64,000 nucleotides of DNA from Sporobacter termitidis DSM 10068. Its GTDB lineage: Bacteria; Bacillota; Clostridia; Oscillospirales; Oscillospiraceae. Shown in pieces: positions 1 to 8,222 of the stretch. Every line of letters begins with the position of its first letter. Positions within the stretch are counted from its first letter, which is position 1. The stretch lies in assembly GCF_900130065.1 (NCBI RefSeq), contig NZ_FQXV01000014.1, positions 62,001 to 126,000 on the forward strand, in the 5' to 3' direction. A program made the position numbers and the translations under genes. The notes below the pieces were generated by a model. It was given only the letters and a program-made list of their open reading frames with translations. It was not told where the DNA came from and did no database searches.

Positions 1-247
1 GGACAAGACGTATTACCTGTACAACGTGTGCGACCACGAGGCCAGCTATCGGGAGGTCGGCTCCCAGGCCATCTCGTATACCACGGGCGTCCCGGCCATG
101 ATCGGCACGATGCTCGTCATGAACGGCACCTGGCGGAAGCCCGGCGTCTTCAATATCGAGCAGTTCGATCCCGACCCGTTCATGGACGGGCTGAATAAGT
201 GGGGCCTGCCGTGGCAGGAGAGCTTCACCCCGGAGCTTGTGGACTGA
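1..247 (+). CDS. Carboxynorspermidine synthase, C-terminal fragment
   Basis: This is the last 81 codons of a gene that begins before the window. The family (saccharopine-dehydrogenase-like) reductively condenses aspartate semialdehyde with a diamine to give carboxynorspermidine or carboxyspermidine. The visible tail has the family's QAISYTTGVPAMIG segment and an FDPDPFMDGLNKWGLPW ending. The identification is strengthened by the next gene, carboxynorspermidine decarboxylase, whose ATG overlaps this stop codon by one base, so the two form a polyamine operon. The N-terminal Rossmann part cannot be seen. Confidence 0.85.
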   Translation, partial: DKTYYLYNVCDHEASYREVGSQAISYTTGVPAMIGTMLVMNGTWRKPGVFNIEQFDPDPFMDGLNKWGLPWQESFTPELVD

Positions 248-1386
248 TGGCGGCACCCGGCTTCGATGTCAACGCCGTCCGGACCCCGTATTATATCGTC
301 GACGAGAGTCTTGTCGTCAAAAACCTTGAAATTTTAAAAAGCGTCATGGACAGGACGGGCTGCAAAATCCTCCTGGCCCAAAAGGCCTTTTCCATGTTCG
401 CGCTGTACCCGCTCATCGGCCGATACCTGAGCGGGGCAACGGCCAGCGGCCTGCATGAGGCGCGGCTGGGCCGGGAGGCGCTGGGGAAGGAAAATCATGT
501 CTTTTCCGCCGCCTATCGCGACGACGAATTTGACGAAATCGTCGAGCTGTGCGATCACATCGTCTTCAATTCCTTCGCGCAGCTGGCGCGCTTTAAGGAC
601 AGGGCGCTGTCGAAGGGCAAAAAAATCGGCGTCCGCGTCAACCCCGAGTGCTCCACCCAGGGGCACGGCATCTACGATCCCTGCGCCAAGGGCTCCCGCC
701 TGGGCGTGACGGCGGACAATTTCCGCCCGGAGCTCCTGGGCGGCGTTTCAGGCCTCCACTTTCACACCCTCTGCGAGCAGAACGCCGACGCCCTCATCGT
801 GACGCTGGATGCCTTTGAGCGTAAATTCGGCCAATATCTCAATGGGATGGAATGGGTCAACTTCGGCGGCGGGCATCACATCACCCGGGAGGATTATAAT
901 ATTGAGGCCCTGGTGAGGACCGTTAACGACTTCAAGGCCAGATACGGCGTGCAGGTCTATCTGGAGCCTGGCGAGGCCGTGGCGCTGAACGCCGGCTATC
1001 TCGTCAGCACCGTCCTGGATATCGTGGATAACGGGCTCAAAATCGCCATCCTGGACGCCTCCGCCGCCTGCCACATGCCGGACGTTCTGGAGATGCCCTA
1101 CCGGCCCGCCGTGCTGGGCGCCGGATTTCCCGGCGAAAAGCGCTGTAATTACCGCCTGGGGGGGCCCACATGCCTGGCCGGTGACGTCATCGGGGACTAC
1201 AGCTTCCCGGAGCCCCTGTCCGTGGGCGACAAGCTCGTTTTCTGCGACATGGCCATCTATTCCATGGTCAAAAACAACACCTTCAACGGCATGAACCTGC
1301 CCGCCATCGCGGTCAAAAAGCAGGACGGCACTGTAAGAACAATCAAATCCTTCGGTTACGAGGATTTCAAAGGGCGATTGTCATAA
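247..1386 (+). CDS. nspC: Carboxynorspermidine decarboxylase
   Basis: PLP-dependent fold-III decarboxylase of 379 residues that converts carboxy(nor)spermidine to (nor)spermidine, the last step of the aspartate-semialdehyde polyamine route. Visible features are the N-terminal TPYYIVDESLV, the PLP-lysine segment KILLAQKAFSMF, SGLHFHTLCEQ, the glycine-rich NFGGGHHI, and the C-terminal GPTCLAGDVIGDY with the family Cys and Asp. An upstream in-frame ATG at 199 exists, but the ATG at 247 matches the usual family start and is coupled to the preceding stop codon (TGATG). A hairpin follows 20 bp after the stop. Confidence 0.93.
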   Translation: MAAPGFDVNAVRTPYYIVDESLVVKNLEILKSVMDRTGCKILLAQKAFSMFALYPLIGRYLSGATASGLHEARLGREALGKENHVFSAAYRDDEFDEIVELCDHIVFNSFAQLARFKDRALSKGKKIGVRVNPECSTQGHGIYDPCAKGSRLGVTADNFRPELLGGVSGLHFHTLCEQNADALIVTLDAFERKFGQYLNGMEWVNFGGGHHITREDYNIEALVRTVNDFKARYGVQVYLEPGEAVALNAGYLVSTVLDIVDNGLKIAILDASAACHMPDVLEMPYRPAVLGAGFPGEKRCNYRLGGPTCLAGDVIGDYSFPEPLSVGDKLVFCDMAIYSMVKNNTFNGMNLPAIAVKKQDGTVRTIKSFGYEDFKGRLS

Positions 1387-1405
1387 AATAAGGACGCTTT
1401 TAAGT

Positions 1406-1439
1406 ATGGTGAGCAGCTTATATTGCTCGCCATCTTTTC
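1406..1439 (+). terminator. Intrinsic terminator after nspC
   Basis: Ten-base arms ATGGTGAGCA (1406-1415) and TGCTCGCCAT (1424-1433), with one G-T wobble, are followed by CTTTTCGTT. The T-run is short, but the position 20 bp after the polyamine operon fits termination. Confidence 0.6.
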
Positions 1440-1605
1440 GTTATGCTGCAGGGCGGGATGCCCATATCGCCCCATTAGCCTTGTTCGCCCCTCTTTTGTA
1501 GCCCAAAAGCAAAAAGCACCCGCTTCCAGCGTATAATACTGACGTTGTTCCGGTTGCGGTTTTTACGGCAATTATGGTAATATGACTTGACTGGGGGAGT
1601 TTTAC

Positions 1606-2316
1606 ATGCTCAAAATCAACCACCTGACAAAAACATTCGGCAATAAACGCGCCGTTGACGACCTGACGCTGCATATCACGCCCGGCGAAATTTACGGCTT
1701 TATCGGTCACAACGGTGCCGGCAAAACAACGACGATCAAATCGGTCTGCGGTATTCTGCAGTTTGACAGCGGCGAGATTTTCGTCGACGGCAAATCCGTC
1801 AGGGCCGACCCGCTGGGCTGCAAGCGGAGCCTTGCGTATATTCCCGACAATCCGGACCTGTACGAATTTCTGTCGGGCATCCGATATCTTAATTTCATCG
1901 CCGACGTCTTCGGCGTTCCGGCAAGCGTCCGGCAGGAGCGCATCCATAAATATGCCGGCATCTTCGATCTGACGGGCGACCTGGCCCAGCCGATTTCCGC
2001 CTATTCCCACGGCATGAAGCAGAAGCTGGCCATCATCTCCGCGCTCATCCACGAGCCCCGGCTCATGATCATGGACGAGCCTTTTGTGGGGCTCGACCCC
2101 GTGGCCTCCCATCAGCTCAAAAAAATCATGCGCGACATGTGCAACGCCGGCGGCGCCATCTTTTTCTCCACCCACGTGCTGGAGGTGGCCGAAAAGCTGT
2201 GCGACAAGGTCGCCATCATCAAAAACGGCAAGCTGGTCGTCTCGGGGACGATGGAGGAGGTCAAGGGCAACTCGTCGCTGGAGTCCGTCTTCCTGGAGCT
2301 GGAGGAGCAGAAATGA
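1606..2316 (+). CDS. ABC transporter ATP-binding protein
   Basis: 236-residue ATPase of an ABC-2-type exporter. Walker A is GHNGAGKTTTIKS (about residues 36-48). The signature is the divergent YSHGMKQKLAI, as is common in this exporter class. Walker B is LMIMDEPFVGLD, followed by an H-loop in FFSTHVLE. The start has a GGGGGAG Shine-Dalgarno. It overlaps the downstream permease by ATGA, so the two are translationally coupled and form a two-gene transporter. The substrate cannot be read from sequence; drug, peptide or lipid export are all possible. Confidence 0.93.
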   Translation: MLKINHLTKTFGNKRAVDDLTLHITPGEIYGFIGHNGAGKTTTIKSVCGILQFDSGEIFVDGKSVRADPLGCKRSLAYIPDNPDLYEFLSGIRYLNFIADVFGVPASVRQERIHKYAGIFDLTGDLAQPISAYSHGMKQKLAIISALIHEPRLMIMDEPFVGLDPVASHQLKKIMRDMCNAGGAIFFSTHVLEVAEKLCDKVAIIKNGKLVVSGTMEEVKGNSSLESVFLELEEQK

Positions 2317-3923
2317 CCCGAAAGCTGATTGCCCTCAACATCCGGGCGCTCTTTTCCAGGATGTTTATACGAAACAGAAATCAAAAAAGGAAGAACCCGG
2401 TCATCCTGGTTCTTATCGCGCTCCTCGTTATTTATATCATCGGGGCGTTCATGGGCGTGTCGGCGGTGACGTTTTTTCAGCTCAGCGGGCCGCTCTTTTC
2501 AATGGGCCTCGGCTGGTTTTATTTTTCACTTATGGGCATCGGCATTTTTGCCCTATGCTTTGTGGGCAGCATATTTGCCGCCCAGTCGCAGCTGTTTACC
2601 GCCAAGGACAACGAGCTGCTGCTCTCCCTGCCGGTGAAGCCGTCCGCCATCCTGACGGGCCGGCTGGCCTCCCTTCTCATTCTGGAATACCTGTTTGACG
2701 CGTTTGTCGCCCTGCCGGCGTTTATCGTCTGGGTCATATCCCAGCCGGTCACAGCGGCCGGGATTCTGTTTTTCTTCATCGCCGTGCTCGCGCTGCCGCT
2801 GGCCTCTCTGGCCTTCGCCAGCTTTTTTGCCTGGCTCATCGCGCTGCTGACCTCGAGATTGCGCAACAAAAACATGGTGACGATGGTGCTGACCCTCGCT
2901 TTCTTTGTGGCGTATTTCAAGATTTTTTCCAACATTACGGGCCACCTCAACCAGCTGATACAGAATGTGGGGCAGCTCTCCGAGACCGCCCGGACATCGC
3001 TTTTTCCGATATACCACCTGGGTATCGCCATCGAGCAGGGCAATCTGCTGAGCCTTTTGCTCTTCCTCCTCTGCGTCCTGGCGCCGTTCGTCATCATGAT
3101 GCTCATCCTGTCGGCAAACTTTATAAAGCTCGCCACCACAAACCGCGGCGCCGCAAAGGTCAAATACAAGGAGAGAGCGCTGAAGGTCTCCGGCGTGCGC
3201 ACCGCGTTTGCCAATAAGGAGCTGCGCCACTTCTGGTCGAATCCGATGTATATCCTGAACTCGGCGCTGGGCGGGGCGTTCATGCTCGTGGGCGCGGTCG
3301 CGCTCGTCATCAACCGCGGCGCGGTGCTGGATTTGCTGGATACCTTCAACAAATCGGGGCTGCCGCTCTCTGCCGCCACGCTCGTCATCACGGCGCTCTG
3401 TGTCCTTTCGTCGCTGAATTCCGCCTCCGCCCCGTCGGTGTCACTGGAGGGCAAGAGTCTGTGGATCGCCAAGAGCCTGCCCGTTCTGCCGCTGGACGTT
3501 CTGATGGCAAAGGTCCGGATGCACCTGACTGTCAGCGGCATCCCGGCCGTCGTATCAGGACTTATCTGCGCCATTGCCTTGCAGGTCAATCCGCTGGAAT
3601 TCTTCCTGATCCTTGTGGTGCCGGCCCTGCTGACGCTCCTGGTCGCCCTGTTCGGCGTGGTGATCAATCTCCAGTTCCCAAGGTTCGACTGGCTCAACGA
3701 GCTGCAGCCGATCAAGCAGGGCGTCAGCGTGCTGATCACCATGTTCGGCTCCATGGCGTTCATGGCGGCGCTGATTCTCCTGTATGTCTTTGTCTTTTCC
3801 GGCGTCCTGACCATCGAGCTGTATCTGACCGCCTGCGCCGCGCTGTTCGCGGTCTTATCGGGCGTGCTGTACGGCTACCTCAAAAATGGCGGCAGCCGCC
3901 GCTTCGAAGCGCTGACCAATTGA
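2313..3923 (+). CDS. ABC-2-type transporter permease
   Basis: 536-residue membrane protein beginning MTRKLIALNIRALF, with a basic stretch near residue 25 and about twelve hydrophobic segments, for example VILVLIALLVIYIIGAFM and LVAYF-type helices through to the C-terminus. The start chosen is the ATG at 2313 inside the ATGA overlap with the ATPase gene; the open frame extends further upstream but only as a shadow of that gene. It resembles the large putative ABC exporter permeases of Clostridia that work with a single ATPase. The exported compound is unknown. Confidence 0.88.
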   Translation: MTRKLIALNIRALFSRMFIRNRNQKRKNPVILVLIALLVIYIIGAFMGVSAVTFFQLSGPLFSMGLGWFYFSLMGIGIFALCFVGSIFAAQSQLFTAKDNELLLSLPVKPSAILTGRLASLLILEYLFDAFVALPAFIVWVISQPVTAAGILFFFIAVLALPLASLAFASFFAWLIALLTSRLRNKNMVTMVLTLAFFVAYFKIFSNITGHLNQLIQNVGQLSETARTSLFPIYHLGIAIEQGNLLSLLLFLLCVLAPFVIMMLILSANFIKLATTNRGAAKVKYKERALKVSGVRTAFANKELRHFWSNPMYILNSALGGAFMLVGAVALVINRGAVLDLLDTFNKSGLPLSAATLVITALCVLSSLNSASAPSVSLEGKSLWIAKSLPVLPLDVLMAKVRMHLTVSGIPAVVSGLICAIALQVNPLEFFLILVVPALLTLLVALFGVVINLQFPRFDWLNELQPIKQGVSVLITMFGSMAFMAALILLYVFVFSGVLTIELYLTACAALFAVLSGVLYGYLKNGGSRRFEALTN

Positions 3924-3963
3924 TTTTATATAATCTTGCAACGATACTGAAGGGAGCATCGCT

Positions 3964-4656
3964 ATGAACTACGCCCATGAAGTAGAACAGATGACCTGCG
4001 TCGCCAAAGGCGCAAACCACGGGCCCGCCCCCATCCCCGAGGAGGGGAAATGGGTCAAGGCCAAAAAGATCGAGGACATTTCCGGCCTGACCCACGGCGT
4101 CGGCGGCTGCGCGCCGCAGCAGGGCGCCTGCAAGCTGACGCTGAACGTCAAGGACGGCGTCATCCAGGAGGCGCTGGTGGAGACGGTGGGCTGCAGCGGC
4201 ATGACCCACTCGGCGGCGATGGCGGCCGAAATCCTCCCGGGCAAGACGATCCTGGAAGCGCTGAACACCGACCTTGTGTGCGACGCCATCAACGTGGCCA
4301 TGCGCGAGCTCTTCCTCCAGATCGTTTACGGCCGGACACAGACGGCCTTCTCCGAGGGCGGGCTGCCCATCGGCGCCAGCCTGGAGGACCTGGGCAAGGG
4401 TATGCGCGGCCAGTTGGCCACCACATTCGGCACGCTCAAAAAAGGCCCCCGCTATCTGGAGATCGCCGAGGGCTATATTAGTCGCATGGCGCTGGATAAG
4501 GACGATCTGATCATCGGCTACGAGTTCATCCACCTGGGCAAGATGATGGACTTTATCAAAAAGGGAATGGACGCCAACGAGGCGCTGAAAAAAGCCACGG
4601 GCACGTACGGCCGCTTTGACGAGGCGGCCCGCTGCATAGACCCGCGGCAGGAATAA
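3964..4656 (+). CDS. NifU-like iron-sulfur cluster scaffold protein
   Basis: 230-residue protein whose middle third resembles the NifU/IscU scaffold domain. It has GGCAPQQGACKL, then VGCSGMTHSAAMAAEILPGKT (the place of the second scaffold cysteine) and a third cysteine in DLVCDAINVAMREL. The N-terminus (about 40 residues) and C-terminus (about 90 residues, ending in a helix-rich GTYGRFDEAARC segment) lie outside the classic domain, so this is the longer form that accompanies GGGtGRT proteins. It lies 12 bp upstream of the GGGtGRT gene, with a GGGAG Shine-Dalgarno. It probably assembles or holds an Fe-S cluster, but the client protein is unknown. Confidence 0.8.
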   Translation: MNYAHEVEQMTCVAKGANHGPAPIPEEGKWVKAKKIEDISGLTHGVGGCAPQQGACKLTLNVKDGVIQEALVETVGCSGMTHSAAMAAEILPGKTILEALNTDLVCDAINVAMRELFLQIVYGRTQTAFSEGGLPIGASLEDLGKGMRGQLATTFGTLKKGPRYLEIAEGYISRMALDKDDLIIGYEFIHLGKMMDFIKKGMDANEALKKATGTYGRFDEAARCIDPRQE

Positions 4657-4668
4657 GGAGGCGTTATT

Positions 4669-5670
4669 ATGGAACTGTTTGAAAGCTATCAGCGCAGGAT
4701 CAAAAAGATTAACGCCGCCCTGTCCGAGCACGGCGTCAGGAATATCGAGGAAGCCAAAGCGATCTGTGAAAGGTACGGCCTTGACCCCTACGCCACCGCC
4801 AGGGAAGTTCAGCCCATCTGCTTTGAGGACGCCGGCTGGGCGTACACTGCCGGCTCGGCCATCGCCCTGACTCAGGGCTGCGCCTCCGCCGCCGACGCGG
4901 CAAAGGCCATCGGCCTCGGTCTCCAGGCCTTTTGCGTGCCCGGGTCCGTGGCCGAGGACAGAAAGGTCGGCCTCGGCCACGGCAATCTCGCCGCCATGCT
5001 CCTCTCCGATGAAACCGAGTGCTTCGCCTTTCTGGCCGGGCATGAGTCCTTTGCCGCGGCGGAGGGCGCCATCGGCATCGCCAGGAGCGCCAACACCGTC
5101 CGTACAAAGCCGCTCCGCGTCATCTTAAACGGCCTGGGCAAGGACGCCGCGCAGATCATCTCCCGCATCAACGGCTTTACATACTGCAAGACGGCCTTTG
5201 ACTATTACACGGGCGCGCTCAAAATCACGGAGGAGCTCGCCTACTCAAAGGGCGAACGCGCCGCCGTGCGCTGCTACGGGGCCGACGACGTCCGCGAGGG
5301 CGTGGCCATCATGCACCACGAGAATGTGGACATCTCCATCACCGGCAATTCCACAAACCCCACGCGCTTTCAGCATCCCGTGGCCGGCACGTATAAAAAA
5401 GAGCGCCAGGAGCTGGGCAGGAAATATTTTTCCGTGGCCTCCGGCGGCGGCACGGGCCGCACGCTGCACCCCGACAACATGGCCGCCGGTCCCGCCTCCT
5501 ACGGCATGACGGATACGATGGGCCGGATGCATTCGGACGCCCAGTTTGCCGGCTCCTCCTCCGTCCCGGCCCACGTGGAGATGATGGGCTTCATCGGCAT
5601 GGGCAACAACCCCATGGTGGGCGCCACAGTGGCCTGCGCGGTGGCCGTTGCCAAAGCTCTGAGCAAATAG
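4669..5670 (+). CDS. GGGtGRT family protein
   Basis: 333-residue protein containing the diagnostic GGGTGRTLHPDNMAAG motif near residue 262 and a glycine-rich C-terminus GFIGMGNNPMVGATVACAVAVA. Members of this family are known mainly by this motif and have no assigned reaction as far as I know. They occur beside NifU-like scaffolds, as here. Several conserved-looking cysteines are visible (CERYG, PICFED, QGCAS, FCVPG, TECFAF). No signal peptide is present and only the C-terminus is hydrophobic, so it is probably cytoplasmic. It is the middle gene of an operon with the scaffold and an EFR1 ferredoxin; a role in Fe-S handling is inferred from context. Confidence 0.85.
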   Translation: MELFESYQRRIKKINAALSEHGVRNIEEAKAICERYGLDPYATAREVQPICFEDAGWAYTAGSAIALTQGCASAADAAKAIGLGLQAFCVPGSVAEDRKVGLGHGNLAAMLLSDETECFAFLAGHESFAAAEGAIGIARSANTVRTKPLRVILNGLGKDAAQIISRINGFTYCKTAFDYYTGALKITEELAYSKGERAAVRCYGADDVREGVAIMHHENVDISITGNSTNPTRFQHPVAGTYKKERQELGRKYFSVASGGGTGRTLHPDNMAAGPASYGMTDTMGRMHSDAQFAGSSSVPAHVEMMGFIGMGNNPMVGATVACAVAVAKALSK

Positions 5671-5686
5671 GCAAGGAGAGATTTTT

Positions 5687-6463
5687 ATGATCTTTTATTT
5701 TTCCGCCACAGGGAACTCCCAGTACGCCGCGGAGAAAATCGCCGCCGCCACGGGCGATAGGCTCGTCTCCATCGGCGCTGCCCTGCGGGACGGGCGCTTT
5801 GATTTTGACATTTCACAAGACGGCTGCCTCGGCTTCGTCGTCCCGACGTTTGCCTGGACGCTGCCGGGCGCCGTCGCAAAATTCATCGAGCAGCTGAAGC
5901 TGACGGGCTATGCCGGGCAGTTTGTCTACGGCGTGTTCACCTGCGGAGAGAGCTCCGGGAGCGAGTCGGCGGCGCTGAACGCGCTGCTGAACGCCAAGGG
6001 GATCACTTTCAGCGGCTCCTTCGATCTCGTCATGCCGGATAACTTCATCATCTGGTCCGACGTGCCCTCCCCGGCGCGGCTGGACAGCATGCTGAAGAAC
6101 GCCGACAGGACGCTGGAGCGCATTATCGCCGCCGTCATCGCGAAAAAGCCGGGCGCCGTCGATACCGGGACGCCCAAGGACCTTTACATGCCGATGGAGA
6201 CGATCAGCTCGGCGAAGAAGACAAGCAAGCTCACCGCCGACGAAAAGTGCACCGCCTGCGGCCTTTGCATGTCCCTCTGCCCCATGCGCTGCATCCAGGC
6301 GGACGAGAACGGCCGCCCCCTATGGGAAGGCACCTGCACCATGTGCCTGGCCTGCCTCCACCGCTGCCCCGCCGGGGCTGTGCAATATGGGGAGGACACT
6401 CAGAATAAAGGCCGCTATGTGAACCCCAACGCCAAACCGCCGGCGGGAAACACCTACGACTAG
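5687..6463 (+). CDS. EFR1 family flavodoxin/ferredoxin fusion protein
   Basis: 258-residue electron-transfer protein. The first 170 residues form a flavodoxin-like domain starting MIFYFSATGNSQYAAEKIA, whose T-G-N-S loop is typical of FMN phosphate binding. The C-terminus carries two [4Fe-4S] clusters, CTACGLCMSLCPMRC and CTMCLACLHRCP. It starts 16 bp after the GGGtGRT gene with a GGAGAG Shine-Dalgarno. It would shuttle electrons inside the cell, plausibly for the Fe-S chemistry of its two operon partners. Confidence 0.88.
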   Translation: MIFYFSATGNSQYAAEKIAAATGDRLVSIGAALRDGRFDFDISQDGCLGFVVPTFAWTLPGAVAKFIEQLKLTGYAGQFVYGVFTCGESSGSESAALNALLNAKGITFSGSFDLVMPDNFIIWSDVPSPARLDSMLKNADRTLERIIAAVIAKKPGAVDTGTPKDLYMPMETISSAKKTSKLTADEKCTACGLCMSLCPMRCIQADENGRPLWEGTCTMCLACLHRCPAGAVQYGEDTQNKGRYVNPNAKPPAGNTYD

Positions 6464-6813
6464 AAAAAGAGACAGGCCGCGCGGCCAATGTCATTAAGTT
6501 AATGGCAGAGGATACGAAGCAATTCCTGAATAGTTTAGGATAGCTACTATGTACATATGCCATTTGCTGGGATCTTGACTGTCATCATACACCGAATCCG
6601 GCCGTTTTGGCCCGTTTTCTCCGATTTCGAGGTATACATAACAACTATCCCCAAAAAGAAAAACGACCGAAAAGCATTACAATTTCAGCACTTTTCGGTC
6701 ATTTGCTTTTTGTGTCATTAGTACAATATAGCTGCAATCATAGCGGCGGCAAAACAAACTGCATCTTACAAAGTGCAGCGCCCAGATAAGGTTAAAGCCC
6801 AAGTCGTATATTT
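6464..6813. other. AT-rich non-coding spacer
   Basis: No convincing gene is visible. The stretch is clearly more AT-rich than its neighbours. It holds a GGCCGCGCGGCC palindrome just after the EFR1 stop and a terminator-like hairpin at 6653-6700. A 60-codon frame at 6607-6789 has no Shine-Dalgarno and runs through the hairpin, so it is not called. Confidence 0.6.
6653..6700 (-). terminator. Intrinsic terminator downstream of the GNAT gene
   Basis: Perfect 10-bp arms GACCGAAAAG (6665-6674) and CTTTTCGGTC (6691-6700) enclose a 16-base loop. On the minus strand the stem is followed by GTTTTTCTTTTT. It lies about 110 bp past the stop of the minus-strand acetyltransferase. Confidence 0.8.
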
Positions 6814-7359
6814 CTACAATAAAGATGTGTTTTTCCATTCTTTTTTTAAAATAGCATACTGATATGTATTCTCATAATGCGGAGTTCCATCGGGGTTGTT
6901 TATAAAGGATATAAACTCAAGAAACAGACCCTCTTTTCTCATTCCCAACCGTTCACAAAGTTTTTGCGATGGGATATTATCATCCTCTGCATAGGCATAA
7001 ATTCTTCTGGCATCTTTTTCAAAGAGGTAGTTGAACAGTGCTTCGGCCGCTTCTGTTGCATATCCCTTTCCACTATAATTCAGATTAAAGTTCCATCCCA
7101 CGCTATAAGTATCAGAACCCTCTTTTTTTGCAAACACTTCACCAATAATAAAGTTTGAGTCGCACAAACAAACTGCATAACAATTGCCGAAAAATCCCAC
7201 CTTTTGTCTTTCTTTTAGTTTTATTGCAGCCTCATCATAAGAATTTACTTTTTCACTATAAAAGCAGTTTACAGGTGGTGCAGCAAGATATTCATACAAT
7301 CCTGCCGTATCCCTTTCTTCAAAATTTCGGATGATAATTCTGGCGGTTTCAATATACAT
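6814..7359 (-). CDS. GNAT family N-acetyltransferase (RimJ/RimL-like)
   Basis: 181-residue acetyltransferase opening MYIETARIIIRNFEERDTAGL, the usual start of the RimJ/RimL-type GNAT group. It has the acetyl-CoA site region NYSGKGYATEAAEALFNYLF near residue 95 and the C-terminal NIPSQKLCERLGMRKEG. The ATG at 7359 follows AGGAGAAAAAGGAC. The substrate is not predictable; options include ribosomal-protein termini, amino acids or a small toxic compound. Base composition is much lower in GC than the flanking genes, which suggests recent acquisition. Confidence 0.85.
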   Translation of the reverse strand: MYIETARIIIRNFEERDTAGLYEYLAAPPVNCFYSEKVNSYDEAAIKLKERQKVGFFGNCYAVCLCDSNFIIGEVFAKKEGSDTYSVGWNFNLNYSGKGYATEAAEALFNYLFEKDARRIYAYAEDDNIPSQKLCERLGMRKEGLFLEFISFINNPDGTPHYENTYQYAILKKEWKNTSLL

Positions 7360-7739
7360 GTCCTTTTTCTCCTGTTAATTTTAAATCATTTAAAACGTAC
7401 AATGCTTTTCATATTTCCGGGCTGATTGTAATCATGCTGACTATGGAAGCATTTGGTGCCGTCAACCTAAATTCTATCGGAATAGAGACTTGGCGCATTG
7501 GGCTAAAAACAAAAAAGTGGGAGAAGACTTTTTCAAGCCTTATCCCACTTAAATAACCAGTAATGATTACAAGTCCTCTGACAAGCAAAGTTATTTTATC
7601 AGGTTTTAATAAATAAATCAACTAGAAGCTGATTTTCCACATTGCAAGATGATAGAACAGATTCACTTACGTAAGAATGGAAGATAAGAATCATTTACTT
7701 AAACATGAAAAAAGCTACACAGTCATTGGTTTATACTTT
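7360..7739. other. AT-rich spacer with possible gene remnant
   Basis: No intact gene is recognised. A plus-strand frame ending at 7556 reads MLTMEAFGAVNLNSIGIETW onward and ends SSLIPLK. It has no clear Shine-Dalgarno and could be the tail of a degraded gene. A minus-strand 70-codon frame (7409-7621) crosses the same hairpin and is not supported. Composition matches the adjacent low-GC GNAT gene. Confidence 0.4.
7507..7550 (-). terminator. Intrinsic terminator (minus strand)
   Basis: On the minus strand AAGTGGGATAAGGCTT pairs with AAGTCTTCTCCCACTT around a GAAA tetraloop, with one A-C mismatch and one G-T wobble, followed by TTTTGTTTTT. It is the strongest hairpin in this spacer and probably ends transcription from the DUF2500/alpha-beta-fold genes about 190 bp upstream. 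Confidence 0.75.
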
Positions 7740-8132
7740 TCAGCTTCTCTCCCGGTCAAAGCCCAGGTATCGCGTTCCTTGAAAGGTGAGCTTTCCCCGG
7801 TCGCCTTCCGCCAGCATTCCATACTCGGAATCGCGGACTCTGAGCTCCATGCGGCCCCCGCTGGGGACCTCAAACGTCGCGTAATACGTCGTGGACGAGG
7901 AAAATGTCGTCATGTTGTCCGTCCCGGTATTCTGATAATGCTGCACGTCCGCCCGCTTTGTGATCACCGCGGCGTCGACCGTCAGGACGGGAGAATCGTT
8001 ATTTCTCTTCCACTGCGCTGCGCCCTGTACCGCGCGGACGATGAGCATCACAAGGACGACGACAAAAATGAGGACGACGAGGGTCGGTATGATGCTGAAC
8101 AGCCCAAATCCGCTGAAGGGCAGAAATCCCAT
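7740..8132 (-). CDS. DUF2500 family membrane-anchored protein
   Basis: 130-residue protein with one N-terminal membrane segment (IIPTLVVLIFVVVLVMLIVRAV, about residues 14-35). A compact domain follows, with VDAAVITKRADVQ, a YYATFEVPSGGRMELRV strand pair and a GDRGKLTFQGTRYLGF ending, which is the DUF2500 pattern. The ATG at 8132 follows a GGGAGTG Shine-Dalgarno. The family's function is unknown. It sits about 90 bp downstream of a membrane-anchored alpha/beta-hydrolase-fold gene on the same strand, so the two may be cotranscribed. Confidence 0.8.
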   Translation of the reverse strand: MGFLPFSGFGLFSIIPTLVVLIFVVVLVMLIVRAVQGAAQWKRNNDSPVLTVDAAVITKRADVQHYQNTGTDNMTTFSSSTTYYATFEVPSGGRMELRVRDSEYGMLAEGDRGKLTFQGTRYLGFDRERS

Positions 8133-8222
8133 AATATCACTCCCACTTTATATAAATCCCGTAACCATGATATCATCGGCCGCCGGCGAAGTCCATTATT
8201 TCCCACGAGCGGAGGTGCCCGG

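Noticed and set aside
6607-6789. 60-codon frame in the AT-rich spacer
   Set aside because: No Shine-Dalgarno, no recognisable domain, and it runs through a terminator hairpin.
7409-7621. 70-codon minus-strand frame
   Set aside because: It contains the strong minus-strand terminator at 7507-7550, and the protein has no family features.
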